Shown here: positions 7,774 through 16,325 of the stretch, in pieces
Layout of the letters: each line of letters starts with the position of its first letter
Numbering within the stretch: position 1 is the first letter of the stretch
Assembly: GCF_040365005.1 (NCBI RefSeq)
Contig: NZ_BAABWV010000014.1
Span: 1 to 64,000, forward strand
Direction: 5' to 3'
From: Antarcticimicrobium sp040365005
GTDB taxonomy: Bacteria; Pseudomonadota; Alphaproteobacteria; Rhodobacterales; Rhodobacteraceae
DNA length: 64,000 bases
Notes under the pieces: generated by a model
The model's database searches: none
Seen by the model: only the letters and a program-made list of their open reading frames with translations
What the model was told of the DNA's origin: nothing
Made by a program: the position numbers and the translations under genes

Positions 7774-9014
7774 GGCGCGGGGGCGCCGATCATCCGCCGC
7801 AGCCGCGCCGCAAGCCGGTCGATCCCCGGTTGCATGGTGAATTCGGCGATCAGCCGGTTGCGGGCCGCCTCGGCCATCGCTTGCGCCTGTGCCGGATCGT
7901 CGGCAAGGGTTTCGATGGCGCGCGACAGCGCCTCGGGGTCGTCCTCGGCCAGCAGCCCGTGGGTGCCGCTTTCGATGAATTCCGGGATCGCCGCCACGGC
8001 GGTCGAGATGATCGGAAGCAGTTGCGAGGCCGCCTCCATCAGAACATTGGGCAGCCCGTCGCGGTCGCCGTCCTCGGCGATCCGGCTGGGCAGGACAAAG
8101 AGATCGGCTGCGCGCATCGCGGCGATCACCTCGGGCTGGTCGCAGGCCCCGCGCCAGTCGATCCGCGCGGCGATGCCCGCCGCCTGCGCCTGGGCCTGCA
8201 GCGTCCCGAGCAGGTCGCCGCCGCCAATATGGGTCCAGCGCCAGTCGAGATCTCCGGGCAAACGCGCCAGCGCCGCGATCAGCCGGTCAAAGCCCTTTTT
8301 CTCCACCAGTCGCCCCACTGAGAGCAAGTGCAGCGGTGCACCCTTTGTCCGCATCGGTCGCGCGGGGGGATCGGGAAAGCGGGACAGGTCCAGCCCGTGA
8401 TAGATCAGGTCGACCTTGCCGGGATCGCCGGCCAGATCACGCAGGTGCCGCGCGCCATAGGCGGTGCAGGTGACGCCGAAGCGGGCGGCGTGGGGACCGG
8501 CGAGCTTTTCGCGCTTTTCCCACTCGGGCGAGGTCCAGATATCCTTGGCGTGGGCGGCAAAGCTCCACGGCAACCCGCGCATGATCGCGGCATAGCGCGC
8601 GACCGAGGAGGGGGTATGCAGGAAATGCGAATAGAGCCCGCGCGTGCCTTCGGGCAGTTCATGCGCCAGCACGCAGGCCTGGCCAAAGCGGCGCACCCGG
8701 TTGCGGGTGGGGTCGCGGCGCAGGTCGGCGCGCCAGACCTCGTAGGCCTCCGCGTAACCGGGCAGGGATCGCGCGGCGGTGCGGGCGCGGGCGACGCGGG
8801 CGGGCTCGTCGAACAGGTATTCGGGCAGGTAGCGCACCCTTGCGCGCAGCTGGTCGTGCAGCGGGTGACGCTTGGTGTCGGTGGGGTGGCGCAGCGACCA
8901 GATGTCAAAGCGCAGCCCGGCTTTTTCCAGCGCAACCAGTTCCTGCGCGATGAAGGTTTCCGACAGCCGCGGCCATCCCTTCACCAGAATCGCCAGCGAG
9001 GGTTCTTCGCTCAT
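7770..9014 (-). CDS. GT4-type glycosyltransferase (colanic acid type)
   Basis: 414 residues from ATG at 9014 (MSEEPSLAILVKGWPRLSE), which overlaps the upstream stop as ATGA; the frame runs on upstream but only within the preceding gene. The N-terminus (WPRLSETFIAQE) is that of exopolysaccharide transferases such as WcaL-type enzymes, and the C-terminal half has GRLVEKKGFDRLI and the DGLPNVLMEAA donor-site motif of GT4. Likely elongates an exported polysaccharide repeat. The two GT4 genes lie side by side. Confidence 0.83.
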   Translation of the reverse strand: MSEEPSLAILVKGWPRLSETFIAQELVALEKAGLRFDIWSLRHPTDTKRHPLHDQLRARVRYLPEYLFDEPARVARARTAARSLPGYAEAYEVWRADLRRDPTRNRVRRFGQACVLAHELPEGTRGLYSHFLHTPSSVARYAAIMRGLPWSFAAHAKDIWTSPEWEKREKLAGPHAARFGVTCTAYGARHLRDLAGDPGKVDLIYHGLDLSRFPDPPARPMRTKGAPLHLLSVGRLVEKKGFDRLIAALARLPGDLDWRWTHIGGGDLLGTLQAQAQAAGIAARIDWRGACDQPEVIAAMRAADLFVLPSRIAEDGDRDGLPNVLMEAASQLLPIISTAVAAIPEFIESGTHGLLAEDDPEALSRAIETLADDPAQAQAMAEAARNRLIAEFTMQPGIDRLAARLRRMIGAPAP

Positions 9015-10243
9015 TCCGCGGCCTGTCCTGAACATTCGGACAAAAGCGCGCTGACCCGGCGCGTCACGTAGTCGAGCCCGCCCAGCAGCCCCTCGTGCAT
9101 CGCCTGCGAGGGCAGCGGTTGATCGGGAAGGGCACGGATGGCGCGGATCATCGCCTCGGGTGTCAGCCCGTCGCGGCCGTTCTCCAGCATGCGGACCAGC
9201 CCCAGTTCCTCGGCGCGGCTGGCGCGGATCCATTGTTCCAGCCGGGGCACGGTGCGCGGCACGATCACCGCGCGCTGGTCAAAGGACAGCACCTCGCAAA
9301 AAGTGTTGTAGCCGCCCATGCAGACCACGCCCTGCGCCTGTGCGAACAGCGGTTCGATCTGCGATTCGAAGCCGACGGTGGTGACGCGGCCGTCAAGGCG
9401 GGCGACGCGGGCCTCGAAATCGGCGCGGGTCTCGCCCGAAAGGAACGGGCCATAGACGATCACCGCGCGCGGGGCGAGGGAGGGGTCGCGCTCATAGGCC
9501 GAGAGCACCAGATCCACCATGAATTCGCCGTCGCCGCCGCCGCCGGGGGTGATCAGGATATAGGGGCTGTTCTCGACCGGGGCGGACTCGACCGGGCCAA
9601 GTTCACGCCGCAGGTAGCCCGTCCAATGCATCCGCGCGCGGACCTCGGGGCCAAGGTCGAGGCCGGCGACCGGGTCGTAGAAATCGCGTTGCCCATAGAC
9701 CCATATCTCGTCGTAATATTTGCGCATCGCCTCGATCGCGCCCTTGCGCGCCCATTCGACGGCGAGCAGGTCCGGGTCGTCGAGCACGTCGCGCAGCCCC
9801 AGCACCAGCCGCGCCCGGCCCGCCGCCTGCAGGCAGTCCAGCGTCGGCAGCAACTCACCGCGAAATCCCGAGGGTTCCTTGTCGACGATCAGGATGTCCG
9901 GGTCGTATTGCCGGGCCGAGGTTTCGATCAGCGCCGCGCGCAGCTCGGTGATGTCCTCGATGTCCATGCCCAGCGTCTGCGCCACGTAGGAGCCGTCGCT
10001 GCGCTTGGTCACGCCGGGCAGGCGGATATGGTCGACCCGGCGCGGAAAGGCAAAGCGCCCGGCCACCGGCGAGCCGGTGAGGATCAGCGCCGAGGCGGTG
10101 GGATTGGCCCGGGTGATCGCGCCGGCCAGCGCCCGCGATCGCCGCAGGTGGCCCAGCCCGAAGGTGTCGTGGCTATAGAGCATGATGCGGGGCGCGCGGT
10201 CCGTGCGCCGTGCCTTGCCGGGGAATGTCGCGCCGCTCATCAT
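9011..10243 (-). CDS. GT28-like glycosyltransferase
   Basis: 410 residues. After a short basic N-terminus, IMLYSHDTFGLGHLRRS matches the N-terminal substrate loop of MurG-like GT-B enzymes; ITPGGGGDGE and VCMGGYNTFCEVLSF form the predicted nucleotide-sugar site. In between is an acidic middle region with VDKEPSGFRGE typical of a conserved rhodobacterial family. Second gene of the operon, four bases after the dehydrogenase stop. An in-frame ATG one codon downstream (10240) is an equal candidate start. Confidence 0.8.
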   Translation of the reverse strand: MMSGATFPGKARRTDRAPRIMLYSHDTFGLGHLRRSRALAGAITRANPTASALILTGSPVAGRFAFPRRVDHIRLPGVTKRSDGSYVAQTLGMDIEDITELRAALIETSARQYDPDILIVDKEPSGFRGELLPTLDCLQAAGRARLVLGLRDVLDDPDLLAVEWARKGAIEAMRKYYDEIWVYGQRDFYDPVAGLDLGPEVRARMHWTGYLRRELGPVESAPVENSPYILITPGGGGDGEFMVDLVLSAYERDPSLAPRAVIVYGPFLSGETRADFEARVARLDGRVTTVGFESQIEPLFAQAQGVVCMGGYNTFCEVLSFDQRAVIVPRTVPRLEQWIRASRAEELGLVRMLENGRDGLTPEAMIRAIRALPDQPLPSQAMHEGLLGGLDYVTRRVSALLSECSGQAAE

Positions 10244-10247
10244 GTCG

Positions 10248-11528
10248 TTACAGCCTCAGGTCCGCGCCCGATTTTCCAAAGATACCCTTGATATCGTACA
10301 GAACCGCCCCCGGTTTGCCCAAGGTCCGAATGGCCGCAGGGCCCATTTCGACGAATTCCTTGTGAGCGACGGCCACGATGATGGCATCATAGGCCCCGGC
10401 CTCGGGTTCTGCCACCGGGGCGATGCCGTATTCGGCCTGCATGGCGGCGGCATCGACCCAGGGGTCGAAGACATCCGGCTGCATCGAGTAGGCGGTCAAT
10501 TCGCTGACGATATCGGCCACCCGGGTGTTGCGGGTGTCGGCGCAGTTCTCTTTAAAGGTGAAGCCCAGCACCAGCACCCGTGCCCGCGCCAGGTTGGCGC
10601 CGCGTGCCAGCAGCGCCTTGATCAGCTCATGCGTGACATGCTTGCCCATCTGGTCGTTGATCCGGCGCCCAGCGAGGATCACCTCGGGGTGATAGCCGAG
10701 CTGCTCGGCGCGGTAGGTCAGGTAATAAGGATCGACGCCGATGCAGTGCCCGCCCACCAGACCGGGTTTGAACGGCAGGAAATTCCACTTGGTCCCGGCG
10801 GCGTCCAGCACCTCCAGCGTGTCGAGGCCGAGGCGCGAGAAGATCAGCGAAAACTCGTTCACCAGCGCGATGTTCAGGTCGCGCTGGGTGTTCTCGATCA
10901 CCTTGGCGGCCTCGGCGGTCATGATCGAGCTGGCCCGGTGCAGCCCGGCCTTGACCACCGGGGCATAGAGCGCCTCGACCCGGTCGAGCGTCTCGTCGTC
11001 CTGGGCCGAGATGATCTTGACCACGTTTTCAAGCGAATGCTCGGCATCGCCCGGGTTCACCCGTTCGGGCGAATAGGCCAGCTTGATGTCATCATGCACC
11101 GCCAGACCGCTGCCGGCGGCCAGCTCCGGTCCGCAGACATCTTCGGTGACGCCGGGATAGACGGTGGATTCCACCACCACCATCGCGCCGGACACCAGAT
11201 GCGGTGCGATGGTGCGGCAGGCGGCGCGCAAGGGTCCCAGGTCCGGGGTCTTGGCGTCGGTGATCGGGGTGGGCACGGCGATGATGAAGACCGTGCGACC
11301 GGCCAGATCGGCGGGATCGTCCGAGAACCGGGCGCCGGCGGCGGCCAGCGATTGCGCCGAGACCTCGCCGTTGGGGTCTTGTCCGTCGCGCAGCGCCGCG
11401 ACATGGGCGGCATCGGTGTCGAAGCCAAGGGTGTCGTAGCCGGCACGCGCCAGCGCCACGGCCAGCGGCAGCCCGACATAGCCGAGACCCAGCACCGCGA
11501 TCCTGTCCTGATTGCCTTGCCTGGTCAT
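10248..11528 (-). CDS. Nucleotide-sugar (UDP-GlcNAc/UDP-sugar) 6-dehydrogenase
   Basis: 426 residues of the UDP-glucose/GDP-mannose dehydrogenase family: NAD-binding VLGLGYVGLPLA at the N-terminus, VPTPIT loop, AKVIENTQRDLNIALVNE in the central helix, and the catalytic cysteine in GGHCIGVDPYYLTY. Overall pattern is closest to the WbpA/WbpO/TviB branch, which oxidises UDP-GlcNAc or UDP-GalNAc to the uronic acid. As the first gene of the 11528-to-3737 operon it would supply an acidic sugar to the glycosyltransferases. Which sugar is not decidable from sequence alone. Confidence 0.88.
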   Translation of the reverse strand: MTRQGNQDRIAVLGLGYVGLPLAVALARAGYDTLGFDTDAAHVAALRDGQDPNGEVSAQSLAAAGARFSDDPADLAGRTVFIIAVPTPITDAKTPDLGPLRAACRTIAPHLVSGAMVVVESTVYPGVTEDVCGPELAAGSGLAVHDDIKLAYSPERVNPGDAEHSLENVVKIISAQDDETLDRVEALYAPVVKAGLHRASSIMTAEAAKVIENTQRDLNIALVNEFSLIFSRLGLDTLEVLDAAGTKWNFLPFKPGLVGGHCIGVDPYYLTYRAEQLGYHPEVILAGRRINDQMGKHVTHELIKALLARGANLARARVLVLGFTFKENCADTRNTRVADIVSELTAYSMQPDVFDPWVDAAAMQAEYGIAPVAEPEAGAYDAIIVAVAHKEFVEMGPAAIRTLGKPGAVLYDIKGIFGKSGADLRL

Positions 11529-11748
11529 CGCCCGTCTCTGTTACGCCCAGCCGCGCGGGCCGCCGGTCCGCACGTGTCTCATGCCCTTTTCCGGCCAAGC
11601 CCCTAGTATTGAAATCGCACCCGAATGCAAACAGGTTTCTGCCGCCTCGGGACGGGCATCGCGCAGATCCAAGCCGCCATATGCGCGTTTGCCTTGGCCG
11701 TGCCCCTCTTGTAGCCTTTTGCCGGACACATGACGCGGGGCGGAAAAA

Positions 11749-14127
11749 ATGACCAAGACGATGTTTCGCCTGGCCTTGGCCTTGTGGATGCTTGCGCTGT
11801 CCCTGGCCATGGCGCCGGTCGCGGTGCAGGCCCAGTCGATCCTGTCGTTGGGCGGATCCTCTGACACACCCTCCTCGGACGGGGCCGCAACCGGCGGAAT
11901 GGCCGAGGCGCTGAAGCAGGCCGCCGAGGCCGGCGTCAGCGTCGTGGTGGTGGACGAGGCGGGCAACCTGGTCGGGACCGCGGCGGGACAGAAACCTGCG
12001 ACGGAAGAGCCGGCCCCGGAACATGCGATGATGGAGGGGGCCTCGGCCCTGATGAAGGCGCAAGCCGAGGTCGAAAGCTTTCGCAAGACCCTGCGCCAGC
12101 GGCTCGACGCGCTGCCCAACTCGCTGAACGAGGTCCGCTTCATCCTGCGCGCCACCAGCCCCGACGGACGCATCATGACCTATGTCGAGGTGTTGCTGTG
12201 GAACATGTTGTTCCTGTTCGCGGGATACCTGTTCGCGCGGTTCATCTACGGCCCCAAGATCGCCGGTCGCTTTGTCATGCCACGGGTGAAGGAGAGCCCG
12301 AAAGGATACATCGAGAAGATGCCCTTTCTCGTCTTCCGCTTTTCCGCCGGGGTTGTCGGATCGCTATGCGTCCTGCTGATCGCGCTGATCCTGGGCACCC
12401 TGTTGGCGCGGTTCCCCGACGATCTGTCGGTCCAGTTCACGGTGACGGCGATCTTTGCCACCTTCTTCATCTCGCGCACGGTGTCGGACCTGTGGCGGAT
12501 GATCCTGTCGCCCTTCCTTGGCCAATACCGGATGCCGCATTTCTCGGACCGGGATGCGCGGCGGTTGTACCGCTGGGCGACGGTGCTGATCACCTTCAAT
12601 GTGGCCTCGATCGTGTTCAGCACCTGGATCGCGGATTTCGGGTTGAACTACAACGTCTACGCCTTGCTGCATGGGGCGCTGACGCTGGTCGCGACGCTGG
12701 CCAACATCGTGATGCTGGTCTGGAACGGGCGCGCGATCACCGATGCGATACGGGGCGGACGCGCGGCCTCGGACGTACCCTGGCTGACCCGGACGGTGTC
12801 CTATGCCTGGGCGCCGGTGATGATCGGCTATTTCATTTATGGCTGGCTGCGGCTGGCCTTTGCGCTGGTGCTCGAACGTCCGATCGGCATCCCGCCGATC
12901 GCGGCGGCCTATTCCAGCTTTGTGGCGATCATCGTGGTCTACGGCGTCATCAACTACGTGATCGAACAGTATTTCGCCCGGTCCCGCAGCCGCGATGCGC
13001 TGAATGAGGAACTGGCCGATGCCGAGGCGCGCGAGGCCGAGGGCGGGGAGGCGGCCCCGGCGCGGTCGCGTCATGCGATCACCACCTACGAGGACCTGGC
13101 GCGGCGGGTCTCGGGCATCCTGGCCTTTGTCGCCGGGATCTACGCGCTGACGCTGGTCTGGGGCACCGATAACCGGCTGATGTCCAACGCGGTGGTGGAC
13201 AGCGCGCTGGACGTGATCGTGATCCTGTTCATCGGCTACATCGTCTATCACCTGTTCCGGATCTGGATCGACAGCCGCATCGCCGAGGAGACCGGCGACG
13301 AGGCAGAGGGCGAGCTGGGCGACGAAGGCGGCGCGACGGGCGCCAGCCGGCTGGCGACGCTGCTGCCGCTGTTCCGGGGTGCGATCCTGGCGGTGGTGGT
13401 GGTCTCGGTCGCGCTGATCGCCTTGTTGGAGCTTGGCATCAACGTCAGCCCGCTGTTCGCCGGTGCCGGGGTGGTCGGACTCGCCGTCGGCTTTGGCGCG
13501 CAGACGCTTGTGCGCGACATCTTTTCCGGCGCCTTCTTCCTGTTCGACGATGCGTTCCGCAAGGGCGAATACATCGACTTGGGCGAGGTGAAGGGTACGG
13601 TCGAGAAGATCTCGGTCCGGTCGTTCCAGCTGCGCCACCACCTGGGCGCGTTGCACACCATCCCGTTCGGCGAGATCAAGGTCCTGAGCAATTATTCCCG
13701 CGACTGGGTGATCATGAAGCTGCCGCTGCGGGTGACCTATGACACCGACGTGGAAAAGGTGCGCAAGCTGATCAAGAAGCTGGGGCAGGAACTGCTGAGC
13801 GATCCGGTGATCGGCGAGAATTTCATCCAGCCGCTGAAATCGCAAGGCGTGATCGAGATGCAGGACAGCGCCATGATCATCCGGGTCAAGTTCATGACCA
13901 AGCCGGGCGACCAGTGGCTGGTGCGCAAGAAGGTCTATGAAGAAATCCGCGAACTGTTCGCGCGCGAGGGCATCCACTTTGCCCATCGCGAGGTCACCGT
14001 GCGGCTGGCCGGAGACCAGGCAGGCGCGGCCACGCCGCAGCAGAAACAGGCGGCGGTGGGCGCGGTGCAGGCCGCCATCGACGAGGAGGCGATGGACGAG
14101 GGGGGCGGCCACGGCGACGATCGCTAG
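11749..14127 (+). CDS. Large MscS-family mechanosensitive ion channel
   Basis: 792 residues. A signal peptide ends near AVQAQS (about residue 29), followed by a short periplasmic region with a coiled segment, then a series of membrane helices through about residue 570. The C-terminal third holds the MscS pore helix and beta domain: VVGLAVGFGAQTLVRDIFSGAFFLFDD, then the RKGEYIDLGEVKGTVEKISVRS-type segment and a cytoplasmic domain. The tail is rich in A, Q, E and D. Size places it with the large MscK/YbdG-like channels, opening under membrane tension for osmotic protection. Monocistronic, converging on the ABC operon with seven bases between stops. Confidence 0.88.
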   Translation: MTKTMFRLALALWMLALSLAMAPVAVQAQSILSLGGSSDTPSSDGAATGGMAEALKQAAEAGVSVVVVDEAGNLVGTAAGQKPATEEPAPEHAMMEGASALMKAQAEVESFRKTLRQRLDALPNSLNEVRFILRATSPDGRIMTYVEVLLWNMLFLFAGYLFARFIYGPKIAGRFVMPRVKESPKGYIEKMPFLVFRFSAGVVGSLCVLLIALILGTLLARFPDDLSVQFTVTAIFATFFISRTVSDLWRMILSPFLGQYRMPHFSDRDARRLYRWATVLITFNVASIVFSTWIADFGLNYNVYALLHGALTLVATLANIVMLVWNGRAITDAIRGGRAASDVPWLTRTVSYAWAPVMIGYFIYGWLRLAFALVLERPIGIPPIAAAYSSFVAIIVVYGVINYVIEQYFARSRSRDALNEELADAEAREAEGGEAAPARSRHAITTYEDLARRVSGILAFVAGIYALTLVWGTDNRLMSNAVVDSALDVIVILFIGYIVYHLFRIWIDSRIAEETGDEAEGELGDEGGATGASRLATLLPLFRGAILAVVVVSVALIALLELGINVSPLFAGAGVVGLAVGFGAQTLVRDIFSGAFFLFDDAFRKGEYIDLGEVKGTVEKISVRSFQLRHHLGALHTIPFGEIKVLSNYSRDWVIMKLPLRVTYDTDVEKVRKLIKKLGQELLSDPVIGENFIQPLKSQGVIEMQDSAMIIRVKFMTKPGDQWLVRKKVYEEIRELFAREGIHFAHREVTVRLAGDQAGAATPQQKQAAVGAVQAAIDEEAMDEGGGHGDDR

Positions 14128-14134
14128 TGGCGCG

Positions 14135-15289
14135 TCAGCTTTCGTAGGGGTCCAGCGAATCCCGCAGCCCGTCGCCGAGGAAGTTGAAGGCCAGCACGAT
14201 GACGATGATCGGCAGCATCGGGATCGCGGTCCAGGGGTAGATCTCGATCGAGGCGAGGTTCTGCGCGTCGTTCAGCATCACCCCCCAGCTGACCGCCGGG
14301 GCACGCAGCCCGAGCCCGAGAAAGGACAGCGCAGTTTCGCCCAGGATCATCGCCGGGATCGACAGCGTGGCGCTGGCGATCAGGTGCGACATGAAGTTGG
14401 GCAGCAGGTGCTTGCGGATCACCCGGCCCGAGGAGGCGCCCATCATTTCCGCCGCGCGCACGTATTCCTCTTCGCGCAGGGACAGGAATTTCGCCCGTAC
14501 CGCGCGCGCCAGCCCCGGCCAGTCGAGAATCCCGAGGATCACCGAGATGATGAAGAACACCGAGACCGGCCCCCAGTTCGACGGCACCGCCGCCGACAGC
14601 GCCAGCCACAGCGGCAGTTCCGGCAGCGAGCGCAGGATCTCGATCACCCGGTTGATCATCCAGTCGATCCGGCCGCCGAAATAGCCGGCGATGGAGCCGA
14701 AGCTGATGCCCAGCAGGAACGAGACCGAGATACCGATCAGCCCCACGGTCAGCGACAGCTGCGCGCCGTAGAGGATGCGGCTGAACACGTCGCGGCCGAG
14801 CCGGTCGGAGCCCCAGAGGAACAGCGTCGCCCCCTCGGGGGCGCAGAACAGGTGGCGGTCGGTCTCGATCAGCCCGGCCAAGCGATAGGTGCCGCCGGTG
14901 CAGAAGAACTCCAGCGGCAGGGGGCGGCTTTCATCCGGCACGAATTTCCACTGGAAGGTTTCCAGGTCCGCCTCGGCCAGGATGGGATAGACGAAGGGGC
15001 CCTGGAATTCGCCCTCGTGAAAGAACTTCACGCCCTGTGGCGGGGCATAGAGATGCTCGGACTGGCGTTCGTTGGGCGTATAGGGGGCGATGAACCCGGC
15101 GAAGGGCAGCATCAGGTAGCAGATCAGCAGGAAGATCCCGGAAAACAGCCCCAGCTTGTGCTGTCGGAACTTGCGCCAGATCAGCAGCCAGTTGGGCGCG
15201 TCGAGGTCGCGCCGTTCCAGGTGCTGGATGCTGGCCTGCGGATCATAGGGGGCGTCGTCCACATAGCGTCCGTCGGTCAACCGGGTCAT
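14135..15289 (-). CDS. ABC importer permease (DppC/OppC type)
   Basis: 384 residues. One helix near residues 47-70, then a long extracytoplasmic region (about 70-160, with two cysteines), then the DppC-type core: GSDRLGRDVFSRILYGAQ, helices, and the EAA loop REEEYVRAAEMMGASSGRVI that contacts the ATPase. The extended loop after the first helix is longer than in ordinary dipeptide permeases and may contact the binding protein. Last gene of the 20025-to-14135 operon; its start overlaps the DppB-type stop by four bases. Confidence 0.87.
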   Translation of the reverse strand: MTRLTDGRYVDDAPYDPQASIQHLERRDLDAPNWLLIWRKFRQHKLGLFSGIFLLICYLMLPFAGFIAPYTPNERQSEHLYAPPQGVKFFHEGEFQGPFVYPILAEADLETFQWKFVPDESRPLPLEFFCTGGTYRLAGLIETDRHLFCAPEGATLFLWGSDRLGRDVFSRILYGAQLSLTVGLIGISVSFLLGISFGSIAGYFGGRIDWMINRVIEILRSLPELPLWLALSAAVPSNWGPVSVFFIISVILGILDWPGLARAVRAKFLSLREEEYVRAAEMMGASSGRVIRKHLLPNFMSHLIASATLSIPAMILGETALSFLGLGLRAPAVSWGVMLNDAQNLASIEIYPWTAIPMLPIIVIVLAFNFLGDGLRDSLDPYES

Positions 15290-16314
15290 GCGTCGCGCCC
15301 CTCATAGCGGATGCGCGGGTCGAGCAGGACCAGCAGCACGTCGGAAATCATCGTGCCCATCAGGGTCAGCAGGGCAACGAACATCAGCACGAAGGCCGAC
15401 AGGAACTGATCCTGGGTCTTCAGCGCGGTCAGCAGGGTCGGGCCGATGGTCTGCAGCCCCAGCACCACCGACACCAGCACCGAGCCCGAGACCATCGCCG
15501 GCAGCAGGTTGCCGATATCCGCGACAAAGGGGTTGAAGGCGACCCTCAGCGGGTACTTGGTCAGCATGCGGCGCGGGCTCATCCCCTTGGCGATGGCGGT
15601 CTCGACATAGGGTTTGCCAAGCTCGTCCAGCATGTTCGCGCGCAGTCGCTGCATCATCGCCGAGGCGCCCGAGGTGCCGATCACGAAGGTCGGCACGATG
15701 AGGTGGATCAGGATCGACTTGGCCTTTTCCCAGCCCATCGGTTGCCCCTCGTAGGCGGGGTCCATCAACCCGCCGATCGGCAGGTCGAAATACTTGTGAC
15801 CGTAGTAGAACAGGATCAGCGCCAGCAGGAAGTTCGGCGTCGCCAGCCCGAGATAGCCGACGAAGGCCGAGGTGTAATCGACCCAGGTCTTGGACTTGGC
15901 CGCCGCCAGCACCCCCAGCGGCAGCGCCACCAGATAGACGAAAAGCACGGCGGCGAGGTTGACCAGGACGGTCAGCCAAAGGCTCTCTCCGACGATCTCG
16001 GAAACCGGGCGGTCGAACTCGAAAGACCAGCCGAAATTGCCCTGCACCAGCCCGGCGAACCCGTTCGGGCCGGGCATGAAGCCGACCCAGATCATGTATT
16101 GCTGCCACAGCGGCCGGTCCAGCGCGTACTCGGTGCGCAGGAATTCGGCCTTGGCGACGCCGGCCTCCTGCCCGCTGGCGCGCAACTCGGCGATCTGGTT
16201 CGACAGGTAGTCGCCCGGTGGCAGGTTGATGATCACGAACACCAGAACCGACACCGCCAGAAGCGTGAGCAGCATGGTCGCAAACCGGTAGATCGCATAG
16301 CGCAGGATGGGCAT
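15286..16314 (-). CDS. ABC importer permease (DppB/OppB type)
   Basis: 342 residues with an N-terminal helix followed by the periplasmic segment and five more helices, as in DppB-like permeases. The EAA-type segment is MLDELGKPYVETAIAKGMS. Forms the heterodimeric channel with the following DppC-type protein. The N-terminal motif VIINLPPGDYLSN is typical of the family. Eleven bases separate it from the binding-protein gene. Confidence 0.88.
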   Translation of the reverse strand: MPILRYAIYRFATMLLTLLAVSVLVFVIINLPPGDYLSNQIAELRASGQEAGVAKAEFLRTEYALDRPLWQQYMIWVGFMPGPNGFAGLVQGNFGWSFEFDRPVSEIVGESLWLTVLVNLAAVLFVYLVALPLGVLAAAKSKTWVDYTSAFVGYLGLATPNFLLALILFYYGHKYFDLPIGGLMDPAYEGQPMGWEKAKSILIHLIVPTFVIGTSGASAMMQRLRANMLDELGKPYVETAIAKGMSPRRMLTKYPLRVAFNPFVADIGNLLPAMVSGSVLVSVVLGLQTIGPTLLTALKTQDQFLSAFVLMFVALLTLMGTMISDVLLVLLDPRIRYEGRDA

Positions 16315-16325
16315 TCGCGTCCTCG

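Noticed and set aside
12364..14112. 582-codon frame antisense to the MscS gene
   Set aside because: His/Asp/Arg-rich shadow translation; the MscS motifs are on the other strand.
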